64,000 bases of DNA from the NCBI RefSeq assembly GCF_022581195.2, contig NC_061482.1, positions 558,001 through 622,000 on the forward strand, read 5' to 3'. Shown piece by piece: positions 22,401-30,931 of this stretch. The stretch comes from Helicoverpa zea. Its lineage: Eukaryota; Arthropoda; Insecta; Lepidoptera; Noctuidae. The notes under the pieces were generated by a model. The model had not been told where the DNA came from and did no database searches. It was given only the letters and a program-made list of their open reading frames with translations. The position numbers and the translations under genes were made by a program. The stretch's first letter is position 1. Each line of letters starts with the position of its first letter.

Positions 22401-24911
22401 TAGTCAGAAATCTGAAACGCGTGTGACTCAGATACATAGGTACATGATTCAAATCGCGTTTGGGTTCATAATGTGCCAAACCACACTAATGCGAAAATTA
22501 TTCATTTGATTCACAGGTCATTTGAACATCTTGGGGAGTTGTTACGGGTAGTGAGAAGCCAGTAAGTCTGACACCAGTCTAACCTAGGGGTATTGGGTTG
22601 CCCGGGTAACTGGGTTGAAGAGGTCAGACAGGCAGTCGCTCCTTGTAAAACACCTGTACTCAGCTGCATCCAGTTAGATTGGAAGCCGACTCCTACTTAA
22701 TTGGAAAAAGGCTGGGAAGATGCCTATACCTAAATTACAGAAACTTTCCTTTCTTTAAAGAAACATCATAATTGTACGCATTACGATTTCGCACTGCACT
22801 TGAGAGTATTTGTATCCCGGAGTTATTGCTTTAGTAATAGTCAACAATCTCATAATAATATGATATTACTTGATAATGACAGACTCATAATACCTAATAT
22901 TCGCAAAGCTTTCTGGCAAAAAGGGACATGCAAATGATTGTTTTGGCAAGAATACGGTTGCTACGTACACCGGTGACGGTTTAACAAAACAAACAAATAA
23001 CTCTATAAACTACATATATGTATATCTTTCAATAAGATAATAAATATAAATGGAGCCTGTGGGGCCACCTGTTATGGTAACAGAGATGATAGACCGACCT
23101 TCGCCTTGACTGAGCAACTTACGACACTAATTTGAATTTGAAATGATTAATTCGCGTATCGATTATAAATCGATCTCATTATCTGTTATAGAACCAAGAG
23201 TATTCTACATTACAATTTAGGTTCTTTTTCGATAAGGTTAACATTATTTCTCATGTACTAAAACAAAACGCAATATCGAGTGACTCCAGGAGTCCTCTGC
23301 GAACCGTCGCTTTATCTTATCGCTTTATGACGTAATGCTGTACCTTTCTTGCTCTTACTTGTACGAATTGAACGGGAAAGAACATTAACTATGCATAAAC
23401 ACGCACTTGAAGTAACTGGAACCCACTTGTGACGTATACTAGACACTTGAAAAGTAGTCGGCCGGCTCACGGCTGTCGATGCGTTTTTGTTAAACGTGTT
23501 TGTGTAAATAAAACATATGGCAAGTGGTGTTTGTTTTCTTTTTACTTTAATTAATGTTAATTCAGCAGTGTAAAGAAAAAACTTTGGAAATCGTTTTTTT
23601 TTTTGTTTTTTTATGACGTATTTTTTACTATAAACTGGGAAAATAATAGCTCATCGTGATTTCAAATTAGGACTAATTATACATTACAAATTGAAACTGG
23701 ACTAATACATATTTTTATGTTAGCCTATTTCTTTGCGATTTCAAAGATATAAGCTTTATATAAGCTTTTATTAAGACTTTTGAGATATTGTAATTTTAAA
23801 TACACGCGCCGGTATCGCGCGGACCACCCACGAAGTGCTGACTAGAGATGGGTAACTCAGGAGTGATAGATACAAATGATATGAATCATTCCATTTGAAT
23901 CAATCACTCTTCATATCTTTACATATCCGAATGTGTCAGTAGTTCAGTATATCTTTCTTTACACCTCACTCACTCGTCGGTCATCGCCTCGGGTACTAAC
24001 TAATCTGTGGCGTCGGATAGCTTCGTCGCGCGCCATTGGTTGAACGTCAAGCGAGCCGTCTCGCTCGCACCCATACGATTACGAATGTCGTTACTTTGAC
24101 CACAATAAGTTGACACCCAATAATAAGTTGTTAACTCTATTGCTCACGCATAAGGCTTATAATTGTTTGTCCTTAGTGAATATTTCGGTATTATAATCTT
24201 GTCAAATCCGAACAAACATGTTTTGACTCGAAATACACATTTTGGACTAAAATTTAATTTTCACGTAAATAATTTCGTAGGTAGACAGTCCTAAGCCTGT
24301 GTAAAGTATGAAGGGAAATCAGAAGGCTATTTCTATTTTTATTTTCTAATACTTACTAAACTAATGCTTATACTCAATACTAGATTGCGATTGACTATTC
24401 ATTGAACTAATTAACATAAAAGAAGTAGGTTGTACCTACAGTCATAAGAATACAATTTTTTTTTAATTAGAAAAAAGTTGTTCAATCGCAACCGCTCAAT
24501 ATATCAGAAAGATGCAAACAACAACCAACCTATCACTATATCTGAATGATCTATTTGAATGAGTGAGCCGCACACGAGTTGCGAGTTTAAACGAGCTAGG
24601 TACTGAGTTATACTGAGCTACTGATATAAAGATATGAAAGAGTGATTCATATCCCAGTGATTGAAAGATGCATATCTATCTTTTCTTTTCAATGACACAT
24701 TTTGCCCATGTCTAGTGCTGACACAGATGCGCCGAATCGCGCAAAATGGCCGCCACAGACGAGAGGATATAACACATCAATCTCAACATGACAACCGAAA
24801 CATAGCGTTGCAAATACAGTTCTAAAAGCAAACAAATAAAACATTTGCCGGGCAATAAACAGTATTAAAATGGAGAAGAGTAAATACCTGATGGCGTATT
24901 GTGTCGTGCAT
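10223..24911 (-). CDS. PHYHD1: Phytanoyl-CoA dioxygenase domain-containing protein 1 homologue, complete
   Basis: The exons, in coding order, are 24911-24888, 14839-14690, 14353-14237, 13607-13457, 12740-12495 and 10410-10223. All are minus strand with GT-AG borders and matching phases. They give 291 codons plus TAA, the same size as vertebrate PHYHD1. This is a soluble Fe(II)/2-oxoglutarate oxygenase of the PhyH fold; the physiological substrate of this subfamily is unsettled. Visible marks are LEQDGYTILEDFL at the N-terminus, DYFL and ISYFFE in exon 3, VVQSMYIYK and GGE in exon 4, and the iron motif His151-x-Asp153 in TPHQDATY. NGCLWMVRGSHTSGV follows, then the distal iron ligand His241 in GNVVHKS and the 2-oxoglutarate-binding Arg252 in SEKSRHAYTFH. 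All catalytic residues are kept, so the enzyme is probably active. It has no signal peptide or obvious PTS1. Confidence 0.93.
10660..11692. mobile_element. Long-inverted-repeat DNA element invaded by an R1-type LINE
   Basis: About 115 bp at 10660-10775 (starting GCCCGGTCAAAA) recurs inverted at about 11583-11692 (ending TTTTGACCGGGC), with few mismatches. Between the arms lies the LINE remnant at 10915-11345, so this is probably a foldback-like DNA transposon with a later insertion. It sits in PHYHD1 intron 5. Confidence 0.55.
10915..11345 (+). pseudogene. R1/TRAS-type LINE reverse-transcriptase C-terminal fragment
   Basis: The plus-strand translation reads RRVLVEALGGGDLSRPALV, a stop, then AMARGDREWDAVASFCEAV and LEKEEAERQR. 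This is the C-terminal tail typical of moth R1/TRAS LINE ORF2. An in-frame TAG just before AMARGD and the absence of upstream domains make it dead. The 3' UTR that follows contains GTTCGAAAGAGTTACCGC. Confidence 0.65.
12089..12230 (-). mobile_element. SINE 3' part, antisense, with (GAT)n tail
   Basis: On the minus strand it contains GTTACCCGGGTAACTGGG and the family body, ending in CTCGGAGGATGATGATGAT. The trinucleotide tail resembles RTE-mobilised SINEs. Confidence 0.6.
12240..12425 (+). mobile_element. Helitron-like non-autonomous element
   Basis: Starts after a host A with TCCTACTAATATTATAAATG and ends GAAGCCGCGAGGGGAAGCTAG. The TC...CTAG termini and size (186 bp) match the other short Helitron-like elements here. 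Confidence 0.55.
12495..12740 (-). CDS. PHYHD1: PHYHD1 exon 5 (HxD motif)
   Basis: 246 bases with phase 1 borders, acceptor TATCCGCAG and donor GTAATT. It encodes TPHQDATYLYTEP with the iron-binding His-x-Asp, then GFWIALEDATVQNGCLW and the GSHTSGVHRR segment. Confidence 0.93.
13457..13607 (-). CDS. PHYHD1: PHYHD1 exon 4
   Basis: 151 bases starting in phase 0 and ending in phase 1, with donor GTATGC. It encodes VGHALHLQHPIF, then ELGFQEPAVVQSMYIYK and NPGIGGE. Confidence 0.93.
13748..13951 (+). mobile_element. Helitron-like non-autonomous element, family B
   Basis: Begins TCTATACTAATATTATAAAG and ends with a hairpin (CGCGG, loop GTGAAA, CCGCG), nine bases, then CTAG, followed by host T. These are Helitron termini. 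It lies in PHYHD1 intron 3. Confidence 0.65.
14237..14353 (-). CDS. PHYHD1: PHYHD1 exon 3
   Basis: 117 bases (39 codons), phase 0 at both ends, with acceptor ATTTCCAG and donor GTAAGT. It encodes DYFLNSNDNISYFFED and ends SISLNK, which joins in frame to VGHALH. Confidence 0.93.
14382..14510 (+). mobile_element. SINE 3' part
   Basis: Fragment of the common SINE body (GGGTAACTGGGTTGAGG, then GCACTGGTACTCAGCTAC) ending AAAAAGGCTCGGAG, just upstream of PHYHD1 exon 3. Confidence 0.55.
14690..14839 (-). CDS. PHYHD1: PHYHD1 exon 2
   Basis: 150 bases (50 codons), phase 0 at both ends, with acceptor ATAATTTCAG and donor GTGAAT. It encodes LEQDGYTILEDFLRPAEC and the following helix, ending NSAEKP. 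Confidence 0.9.
14992..15210 (+). mobile_element. SINE copy, probably from the 5S-headed type
   Basis: Begins CCATGGTTCGGAAGGCAC, as in the segment that follows the 5S-like head at 34.4 kb, then the common body to GTTAGACTGGGCC. The head itself is gone. Confidence 0.55.
15484..15652 (+). mobile_element. Degenerate Helitron-like element, family B
   Basis: Carries the family-B interior (AAAAGAGGAAACTTTCTTTG) and ends CTAG followed by T, but its terminal hairpin has decayed. Located in PHYHD1 intron 1. Confidence 0.4.
16030..16238 (+). mobile_element. Degenerate Helitron-like element, family B
   Basis: Interior matches family B (CTACTTGACCGATTTG, then GGACGCGGGTGAAACTGCGG), with decayed ends. 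Confidence 0.4.
16506..16722. mobile_element. Pair of inverted MITEs (GGCCTTACTACAAAAAC family)
   Basis: 16506-16575 is an internally deleted copy: left end, then GTTTTTGTGGTAAGACGG. TAA follows, then a full 144-bp copy in the opposite orientation (16579-16722). The arms can fold into a large hairpin. Other members lie at 16856-16910 and 17637-17781. Confidence 0.6.
16856..16910 (+). mobile_element. MITE left-end fragment, same family
   Basis: Carries GGTCTTACTACAAAAACTTT and the following CTGTTTTACGCTTGTCTAA, then diverges. Confidence 0.5.
17637..17781 (+). mobile_element. Full-length 145-bp MITE, same family
   Basis: Left end GGTCTTACTACAAAAACTTT; right end, reverse-complemented, CCGTCTTACCACAAAAAC. 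Its interior matches 16579-16722 in opposite orientation. Confidence 0.6.
18120..18290 (+). repeat. Probable LINE 3' end with (AAAAT)n tail
   Basis: A GC-richer stretch (TCTAGCGCGGCACCC) followed by GTTTATTGTCCCATGATG and a run of AAAAT units looks like the 3' end of a non-LTR element. No coding part is left. Confidence 0.4.
18586..18845 (+). mobile_element. tRNA-derived SINE with 7-bp target duplication
   Basis: The head has a pol III box A (TGGCGCAATGGT, 18596-18607) and box B (GGTTCGATTCC, 18640-18650). A non-tRNA body follows, ending GTGTCCCGACATTATTTA. TTATTTG flanks both sides (18579-18585 and 18846-18852). It is a different family from the common SINE of this window. Confidence 0.75.
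18853..20380. other. PHYHD1 intron 1 sequence, nothing recognised
   Basis: AT-rich with short homopolymers and no exon, inverted repeat or tail that I can support. Confidence 0.4.
20390..20611 (-). mobile_element. Helitron-like repeat, family C-like
   Basis: Right end on the minus strand starts TCTATACTAAATTATAAAG after a host A. The interior shares GACCAAACAAACAAA and the C-family style. The left boundary is uncertain. Confidence 0.35.
20612..22500. other. PHYHD1 intron 1 sequence, nothing recognised
   Basis: Frames at 21401-21619 and 22062-22292 have no supporting features. Confidence 0.4.
22505..22720 (+). mobile_element. SINE body, headless copy
   Basis: Runs from GGTCATTTGAACATCTTGG through GGGTTGCCCGGGTAACTGGG and GGCAGTCGCTCCTTGTAA to GGAAAAAGGCTGGG. 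Confidence 0.6.
22721..23834. other. PHYHD1 intron 1 sequence, nothing recognised
   Basis: No supported feature; AT-rich. Confidence 0.4.
23843..24714. mobile_element. Non-autonomous hAT element with perfect 8-bp duplication
   Basis: Flanked by GTGCTGAC on both sides (23835-23842 and 24715-24722). Its ends TAGAGATGGG and CCCATGTCTA are near-perfect inverted repeats of hAT type. Subterminal GATATGAATCA and TGATTCATATC also pair. At 872 bp with no transposase frame it depends on a helper. It sits in PHYHD1 intron 1, only 174 bp from exon 1. Confidence 0.85.
24888..24911 (-). CDS. PHYHD1: PHYHD1 exon 1 (8 codons)
   Basis: ATG at 24911, then MHDTIRHQ and a GTATTT donor, in phase 0. It joins cleanly to LEQDGYTI of exon 2, giving an N-terminus of the expected length. 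The call rests on the fit of phase and length, because the exon is too short for a homology match. Confidence 0.75.
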
Positions 24912-24978
24912 GGTGGCAGCGTGCTGGTCAATGTAAAAATCTGGCGCTAACGAGCGGCTTCTACGAGAAACGAGTCAC

Positions 24979-25012
24979 AACTGACCATATAAAAAGTACT
25001 CTGTGCAACTGA
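24979..25012 (-). promoter_or_regulatory. Candidate PHYHD1 core promoter
   Basis: Two arthropod initiator-like TCAGTT hexamers on the minus strand (24984-24979 and 25012-25007) lie about 70 and 100 bases upstream of the ATG. The sequence turns CpG-rich at about 25140-25210. A TATA-like TATAAAAAG between the hexamers reads on the plus strand, so its relevance is doubtful. Confidence 0.35.
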
Positions 25013-25623
25013 CTCTGTGGTTCGTATGTTCATATCGTCGCGACTCCCACACGAACCTACGTCACGTCAAACAGAAATATAGCATACAACGTCTGTGCCA
25101 TTCCCCAACGATGACTAAACAGCAATTTACAGCCAGCGGTGGACGTTACTCAGAGCGAAGCGGTGTGAGAGATGTGCGCGCGCGCCGACAGCGAGTGCGG
25201 GGGGCACGCCATCTGTGAAAGATTGACTTTTTTGCGACGTACAGGACACGCCAGTTATTTTAAAATGTTGCCTTTCGGGTGCGATAAGATAACACATATA
25301 TGTGTAGACTTTTAGCTTAATGAAATGTATATTGTGACATAAGCATAATAAAGTAGAGTTTGGAAAGCAACAGCTCTATGAATAAAGCATCGTTATGCCA
25401 AACAACTATTTATACCAAAATGCCAAAAGGTTTTTGATTTTCTGTGTCATAAAAAGCCAGTCAATTTTACACAACTCTCAAACGTACATTACCTACAGAT
25501 AGTCATCCGAACTGACAGAGGCATTTTTTTTAAAGAAAATTTTTATTAAAATCAATGGTCTGATGTAAAGAAATGCTTGATCTTTGTAATTCGCATGCTG
25601 TCATTCATCTTCATACTGATTTA

Positions 25624-26601
25624 CAGTCGTGGTCACATAATTAAAGACACCCCGTAACTCGTAGTGAAATAAATAGTTATGGTAATGACATGAGCTTAGC
25701 CACGGTATAAAATGTAATGTAATTATTATTAAAACAAACATTACATTGTGTTCTTTAAATTAAGGACAAAAAATATTTACTTTCTTTAATACTTTAGATT
25801 TAACGCTCTATGGGAATTGAACACTAACTTTTGTAGCGGCTACTTTACTGGTTAGCTAATTAAAGACAGTAAAAGCCGAGTTAAGAAAAAAAAAGAAAGA
25901 CAGAAGTAGTCGCCATTTTTTTTTAAAGTGAGTAAAATATTTACGAGAACACAAATTAGGTAATAATTTAGGTTCCCTTCATTAAAATTTTTCGTTTTAG
26001 TCCAATCAATACGACTAAAACAAAAATTCTGGTAAGTAAAATGTTTTAGGCTTTTTTAAATAAAGTTTTGTCATGCGGATTCATTCATACCACTTGAATT
26101 GTAAAACAAAAACCGGTAATAGGCGAAAAATACCATGGCAATAAGTCGTACATGGACCATCGATCAATTTTATTCAGATTTTAATTAAGCATGGAAGAAA
26201 ATTCCCTTAGCGACTTCTACAAAACTGACCGCTTGCTCGTTCTGGGATGTCGTACTGTTCTTGAGGTAAAAGGAAATAAACCAAATATTAATACTTATTG
26301 GAATGTTTAATTATAGTGTAGAGAATTTTGTTGTAGAAAAGTAACTCCAATAATATTAATAATTTGTATTTCTTCCTCTGAGCAAATGGAGTGGCTTTAA
26401 TTAGATGGCCAGGCCTCGTTATGGATCATACCACCAGAGATTCGGATAAAGCGAAAAAAACTAGGTGCGAGGGATTATTGAATATAGTCATTATTTTTAA
26501 CAATTTACAATGCCTTCTTAAACATTTTAAAATAGAAAAGAAAATTCCTATGGCAATCTGAAAAAAGAAACACAGTGTCTTTAATTAGTTGTCCACGACT
26601 G
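25624..26601. mobile_element. Tc1-like non-autonomous element
   Basis: Left end TA then CAGTCGTGGTCACATAATT; right end reverse-complements to CAGTCGTGGACAACTAATT, again flanked by TA. AATTAAAGACAC follows inside both ends. The 978-bp interior has no DDE transposase motif that I can find. Confidence 0.75.
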
Positions 26602-26603
26602 TA

Positions 26604-27310
26604 TGTGTACAAATAAACTGTCGGCCGACTATATGTTTGCAGTGTGTACTTTAAGCGAACGATAAATGGACGCTGATACTAATAAAAAATAAATCCTGTC
26701 AGATTCCTCGGAGACTCATTTTGTCCTTCCTCTGATTGCATGGGCGTTTATAATAGGCGCAACTTTTCACGTAGGTATTTTATATACTTTTGTACTCGAA
26801 TATGAACCCTTTCTGTATTAATACTTTCAGATACTGTCACCTAACTGACATCTTCTAAGTCTGATTATAACGACATTACACTTAGGAAATAATAAGCTAA
26901 AACAAAGGAAGTGCGAGAAAGCTACTTAGCATAGCTCTCTTAATTTTAACATTATTCGGGTACTGCTGAAAGTACCTAGTTGCATTTTCAGCTAAAACTT
27001 GAGCTAGTCATTACCTACTTCTCTAACTCTATAAAGTCTTTAAAATTAGTCCCGGCAATGAATAAAGTTTCTTGCGAGCCAAAATATCTTTTAAATGGTG
27101 TCTATATTACGCAAAATCCGTGGAATACACATACATAGATTATAAATCGAGAATGGAGATGAACTAGGTCCTTCCGTAGGATAAATAATTGAAGATGTTT
27201 TGACCCGAGTGTGAAAGTAGATTAAAAAGTTCTGGATGCGAAAGAAACCGCAGTAAATCTTCTAGAAAAATGCTATTTAACCGTCATACGTAATGTTTCT
27301 GAAAAACGTT
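26604..27310. other. Intergenic, nothing recognised
   Basis: Spacer upstream of PHYHD1, without a supported feature. Confidence 0.4.
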
Positions 27311-27315
27311 GAGTG

Positions 27316-27450
27316 AATATGTTATGGACCATGTGATTAATTCGGGCATTATAAATAATGCCCGAGCATTATGAATAATGTCTAGCTTTATCGGGCCAAA
27401 TGATTAATAACTATCTTAACTTCATTATTTATCACATTGCACGGGCATTA
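27316..27450 (+). repeat. Left arm of a long inverted repeat (pairs with about 31640-31790)
   Basis: GTTATGGACCATGTGAT and about 60 following bases recur inverted near 31790. The arm contains a near-perfect palindrome (CGGGCATTAT, AA, ATAATGCCCG). Similarity weakens inward. Confidence 0.5.
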
Positions 27451-27841
27451 TTATATTGCTACATGACAAACTCAAACTCAAACTCAAACTCAAAATCGTT
27501 TATTCAAATTAGGCTGATAAATCAGCACTTTTCGAACGTCAAAAACAAAAGACAGCCCCCAAAAACGCCCGCCCTTCACCACTTCCTATGTGTTTTTGCT
27601 GGGAAGAAGAAGTGGCGCAACAAACTCCCCAGCAACACATGTCTGTCTGTAAGGTTTGAAGAACCAGAATGTATACAAAACAAGTCAAAAAGTCATAAAA
27701 ATATCATTATCACATGATAACTATTATATAAAATTAAAAAAGGAAAAAAAAAAAAAAAAAACAAACTGAACACAAGTAGGCTAGCACACAGATTTACACC
27801 TATAAAGACTAAGTACTCAAGCATTTCTTATAGTCCATTAA

Positions 27842-27979
27842 GGGCTGATTTTTCAATCATCAGTTTACTTCTATCTGAGGAATAAATATGGCGGTTTGAC
27901 ATATTTTCTATACAAAAGCTGTCAAAACGTCAAACTTATTCCTCAGATAACAGTTATCTGGCGATTGAAAAATCAGCCC
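27842..27979. mobile_element. Harbinger-like MITE inside LINE 1 copy 1
   Basis: 138 bp, ends GGGCTGATTTTTCAATC and GATTGAAAAATCAGCCC, flanked by TAA on both sides (27839-27841, 27980-27982). Inner TATCTGAGGAATAA and TTATTCCTCAGATA also pair. LINE 1 copy 2 lacks it at the same 3' UTR point (near 51100), so the insertion is certain. Confidence 0.85.
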
Positions 27980-28562
27980 TAAGTGTATCTAAAGCCTCCT
28001 GTTAATAAAATAAAAATGTATTTTAATATAAGCATAGAATCAGCGTGCCCACCTACATGCGCATAGATGTTTACGTTGTAGCTGTACAACACAAACAAGG
28101 TGTACCTGCTAGGACTACAGTATTATTATTTTCTTCAAAAAAAAAAAGCTAATAGAAAATCATACTAAAATTGATAAAGTGTCAATAGCCATCAACACGA
28201 CCTGGTACCGCCAGCAGCACCCGTTCACGAGTATAACGCGAGGATCAGCCATCGCCCCCTTCGCACATTTTTGAGGGAAGGGGACAACCCGACCCCCAAC
28301 GCTACCGCTGGCCATACCGTCTAAGGGAGCATGACGTGCTTGCTGCTATTCAACAAAAGTAGAACATGTAAGAAATGCTGCAGTCACTAGCAAGCCATAA
28401 AGAAACAATGGTAAGCAAAGTTTAACAAAACTTCCCTAAGTAAATAAAAATAAACTCAATTATAATTCAGAATTAATGTCCGAAGTAATGTCAATTAATG
28501 TAAACAATAATAATAAGTTAATAATTTAGTTAAAGTGATAACAAGAATGAGCTGCCTCGCGT

Positions 28563-30239
28563 TCAACTTAGCGACCAACTATTCTTATCATTTAAATAGT
28601 CATTAATGCTATAGTAAGCCTTCTTTGAAAGAATTGACTTTACTTGTAATTTAAATGCGTTAAACGGTAATTGTAGTAAAGTTAGAGGTAGTTTATTATA
28701 AAAGCGAATACCGAGCCCCAAAAATGATCCATGAACCTTATGAAGTCTGTGAGTGGGTACACACAGTTTGTGCTTGTTTCTAGTGTTAATACTGTGAACA
28801 TCGCTTTTTTTGGTGTACAAATGAATATTTTGCCTAATGTAAAGTATATTGGCAAAGATAAATTGTGATGCCACAGTAAGAATGCCTATTTCTTTAAAGA
28901 GCTCTCTTAGCGAGTGTCTACTACCTAACCGGTATATCGCACGAACAGCTCGTTTTTGTAATACAAATATGTTTTGAATATCAGCAGCTTTGCCCCACAG
29001 AAGAATACCGTAGGACATAACGCTGTGAAAGTAGCTAAAATAGACTACTCGAGCTGTTTCTACGTCAGTGAATTGTCTTACTTTTCTGACGGCGTACGCA
29101 GCTGAGCTAAGCCTTCCCGCGAGGCCAGCTATATGCGAGCCCCACTGAAGTCTGCTATCGACTGATATACCAAGAAATACTGTGGATTTGACAGTTTCTA
29201 GAACCTCGTTACTTAATATAATATTCGGGCCTAGGTTTTTCACGTTCGGTAGAGTAAATTTAAGGCATTTTGTTTTCTTCGCATTTAAGACCAAGTTATT
29301 AGTACTAAACCAGTGTGTAACCAACGAAAGTGCACTGTTTACGTCGTTAAAGTGATCCCTATTTCTGTCGACTTTAAAAATAAGTGAAGTGTCATCTGCA
29401 AACAGTACAACGTCACAGATATTCTTCAGATGGTATGGTAGATCATTAATATATACCAGGAATAAGAACGGACCTAATATTGAGCCCTGTGGCACACCTA
29501 ATTGGACTGATAAACCTGATGATTTGACGCCATTGACATCTACGCATTGCACTCTGTTATTTAAATAGGATTCTATTACGCTAAGAGCTTCATTTTGGAC
29601 TCCGTAGTAACGTAATTTACGTAGAAGCGTATCGTGGTGCACACAATCGAATGCTTTGGAGAGATCACAGAATACTCCAATGGCATTCTGAGAGTTTTCC
29701 CACGCATTAAAAATGTGTTTTAAAAGAGCTACACCAGCATCTGTTGTCGAACGACCTTTTGTAAAGCCATATTGTTCACTATGAAGGAGGCTATTAACAT
29801 TGAAATATCTTTGTAACTGCTTGAGTACTAATTTTTCGAATATTTTACTAAAAGCGGGTAAGATGGATATGGGTCTAAAATTATTTACATCCTTCTTATC
29901 GCCTGATTTAAATAAAGGAATGACTTTACTTAGTTTCATTAGGTCGGGAAAAACTCCGGTTTCAATACATTTATTAAATGTGATAGCAAGATAGGGGGCA
30001 ACAATGTCGATAATATTCTTTAATAGTTTAATGGAAATACCCCAATAGTCACCACTGTTTTTTAAGCTCAGCGAATTAAAAACATTAATAACATCAATTG
30101 GCGTTATTTGCTCAAAACTAAAAATAGCGTCACACTTAGGGACACTATTATGCAGGAGATTCTCAGCGTCCGTAGCAGAAGAACTCAAGGAGCGAGTCGT
30201 AGTTAAAGGTATGCTAGCAAAGAACTCATTAAATGCCAT
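28563..30239 (-). CDS. LINE reverse transcriptase, C-terminal 558 residues
   Basis: The open frame begins at the 5' truncation and is complete to its stop. RT motifs are FRPISILPAFSKIFEKL, QYGFTKGRSTTDA, FCDLSKAFDCVHHD, GVPQGSILGPFLF and the catalytic VLFADDTSLIF. A helical C-terminal domain follows, with VMSYGILLWG. The endonuclease is missing, so the copy cannot move by itself. It differs from the 51.7-54.5 kb copy at about ten residues by eye, with no stops, so both are young. The ATG at 30239 is internal, not a real start. Confidence 0.85.
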   Translation of the reverse strand: MAFNEFFASIPLTTTRSLSSSATDAENLLHNSVPKCDAIFSFEQITPIDVINVFNSLSLKNSGDYWGISIKLLKNIIDIVAPYLAITFNKCIETGVFPDLMKLSKVIPLFKSGDKKDVNNFRPISILPAFSKIFEKLVLKQLQRYFNVNSLLHSEQYGFTKGRSTTDAGVALLKHIFNAWENSQNAIGVFCDLSKAFDCVHHDTLLRKLRYYGVQNEALSVIESYLNNRVQCVDVNGVKSSGLSVQLGVPQGSILGPFLFLVYINDLPYHLKNICDVVLFADDTSLIFKVDRNRDHFNDVNSALSLVTHWFSTNNLVLNAKKTKCLKFTLPNVKNLGPNIILSNEVLETVKSTVFLGISVDSRLQWGSHIAGLAGRLSSAAYAVRKVRQFTDVETARVVYFSYFHSVMSYGILLWGKAADIQNIFVLQKRAVRAIYRLGSRHSLRELFKEIGILTVASQFIFANILYIRQNIHLYTKKSDVHSINTRNKHKLCVPTHRLHKVHGSFLGLGIRFYNKLPLTLLQLPFNAFKLQVKSILSKKAYYSINDYLNDKNSWSLS

Positions 30240-30386
30240 GGCTACGTCAGCCGCATTACTAATACGTTTATTATCAGCCGTATGTCACAGTTGGGCAATT
30301 TGATAAAAAAGCTATATTTTACGCGGTGATATTTTCATTTGACTTTTATTAAGAGAAGATGTTAATTATGCCAAATAATAAGTCTA

Positions 30387-30479
30387 ACCTCCCCACTCAG
30401 AGACATTTAATGATTACTTTACAAATCCTTCACTAAAGAATGGCTTAAGTAACCATTAAATGTCTCTGAGTGGGGAGGT
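30387..30479. repeat. Perfect 26-bp inverted repeat (hairpin)
   Basis: ACCTCCCCACTCAGAGACAT at the start of 30387-30412 is repeated inverted in 30454-30479. The arms extend about seven more bases inward with one mismatch. The loop is about 27 bases. It may be a tiny foldback element. Confidence 0.75.
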
Positions 30480-30559
30480 AATTGCTTAAACTTTAGTTTA
30501 TTTTGTTTTGTAATAATAAGTAATTTATATATATTTTATTTCTATAACAAATAAAATGT

Positions 30560-30772
30560 CTTGACTTAGCGCACGAGGTTGTCGCCATGTGGGATGTCGA
30601 CACGGCTGTTATTGTGCCGATTGTCATTACGACCAATGGTCTAAAAGCCAAGAGCCTCGACCAACACCTCAGGAGGCTTTCGTTGGGCGGCTGGATCAAG
30701 GGATTGATTCAGAAGGCAGTACTCCTTGATACGGCGCGTATTGTGAGGAGGTTTCTGTCTCTGGGACCCTAA
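30560..30772 (+). pseudogene. LINE ORF2 C-terminal fragment
   Basis: Translates as LDLAHEVVAMWDVDTAVIV and so on, with KSLDQHLRRLSLGGWIKG and DTARIVRRFLSLGP before a stop. This C-terminal tail is common in moth LINE polyproteins; I recognise the style but not the clade. No RT domain remains. Confidence 0.5.
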
Positions 30773-30931
30773 CCACCGGTACCTTGGACCCTGTGCCCGA
30801 TATCGGTGGGCATCATATAAGATTTGTTGTAAAATTTTAGTTTTTTAATAATATTTTTTGTTATATTTTTAATGACTTTCCTTAACTTTAAAATGCAAAA
30901 ACTAGTAAATTAAGGCCGAAGTCCTTTATAA

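Larger units (their letters stand above)
27478..30278 (-). mobile_element. LINE family 1, copy 1 (5'-truncated)
   Basis: On the minus strand this runs from a break at 30278 through the RT coding region and 3' UTR to a TTTGAG-repeat tail at 27478-27500. It aligns with 50744-53392; after TTATCAGC the two copies diverge abruptly, which marks the truncation. A MITE (27842-27979) sits in the 3' UTR. The microsatellite-like tail suggests the CR1/L2/Daphne group of the jockey superfamily rather than poly-A LINEs; the clade is inference. Confidence 0.8.

Noticed and set aside
24984..24994. Plus-strand TATA box suggesting a divergent gene
   Set aside because: No plus-strand exon or protein-like frame follows within reach.
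25003..25218. 71-codon plus-strand frame
   Set aside because: It lies in the CpG-rich promoter region of PHYHD1 and has no conserved look.
27400..27717. Plus-strand frame of 105 codons with a repeated NS run
   Set aside because: The run is the translated TTTGAG-repeat tail of LINE 1 in antisense.
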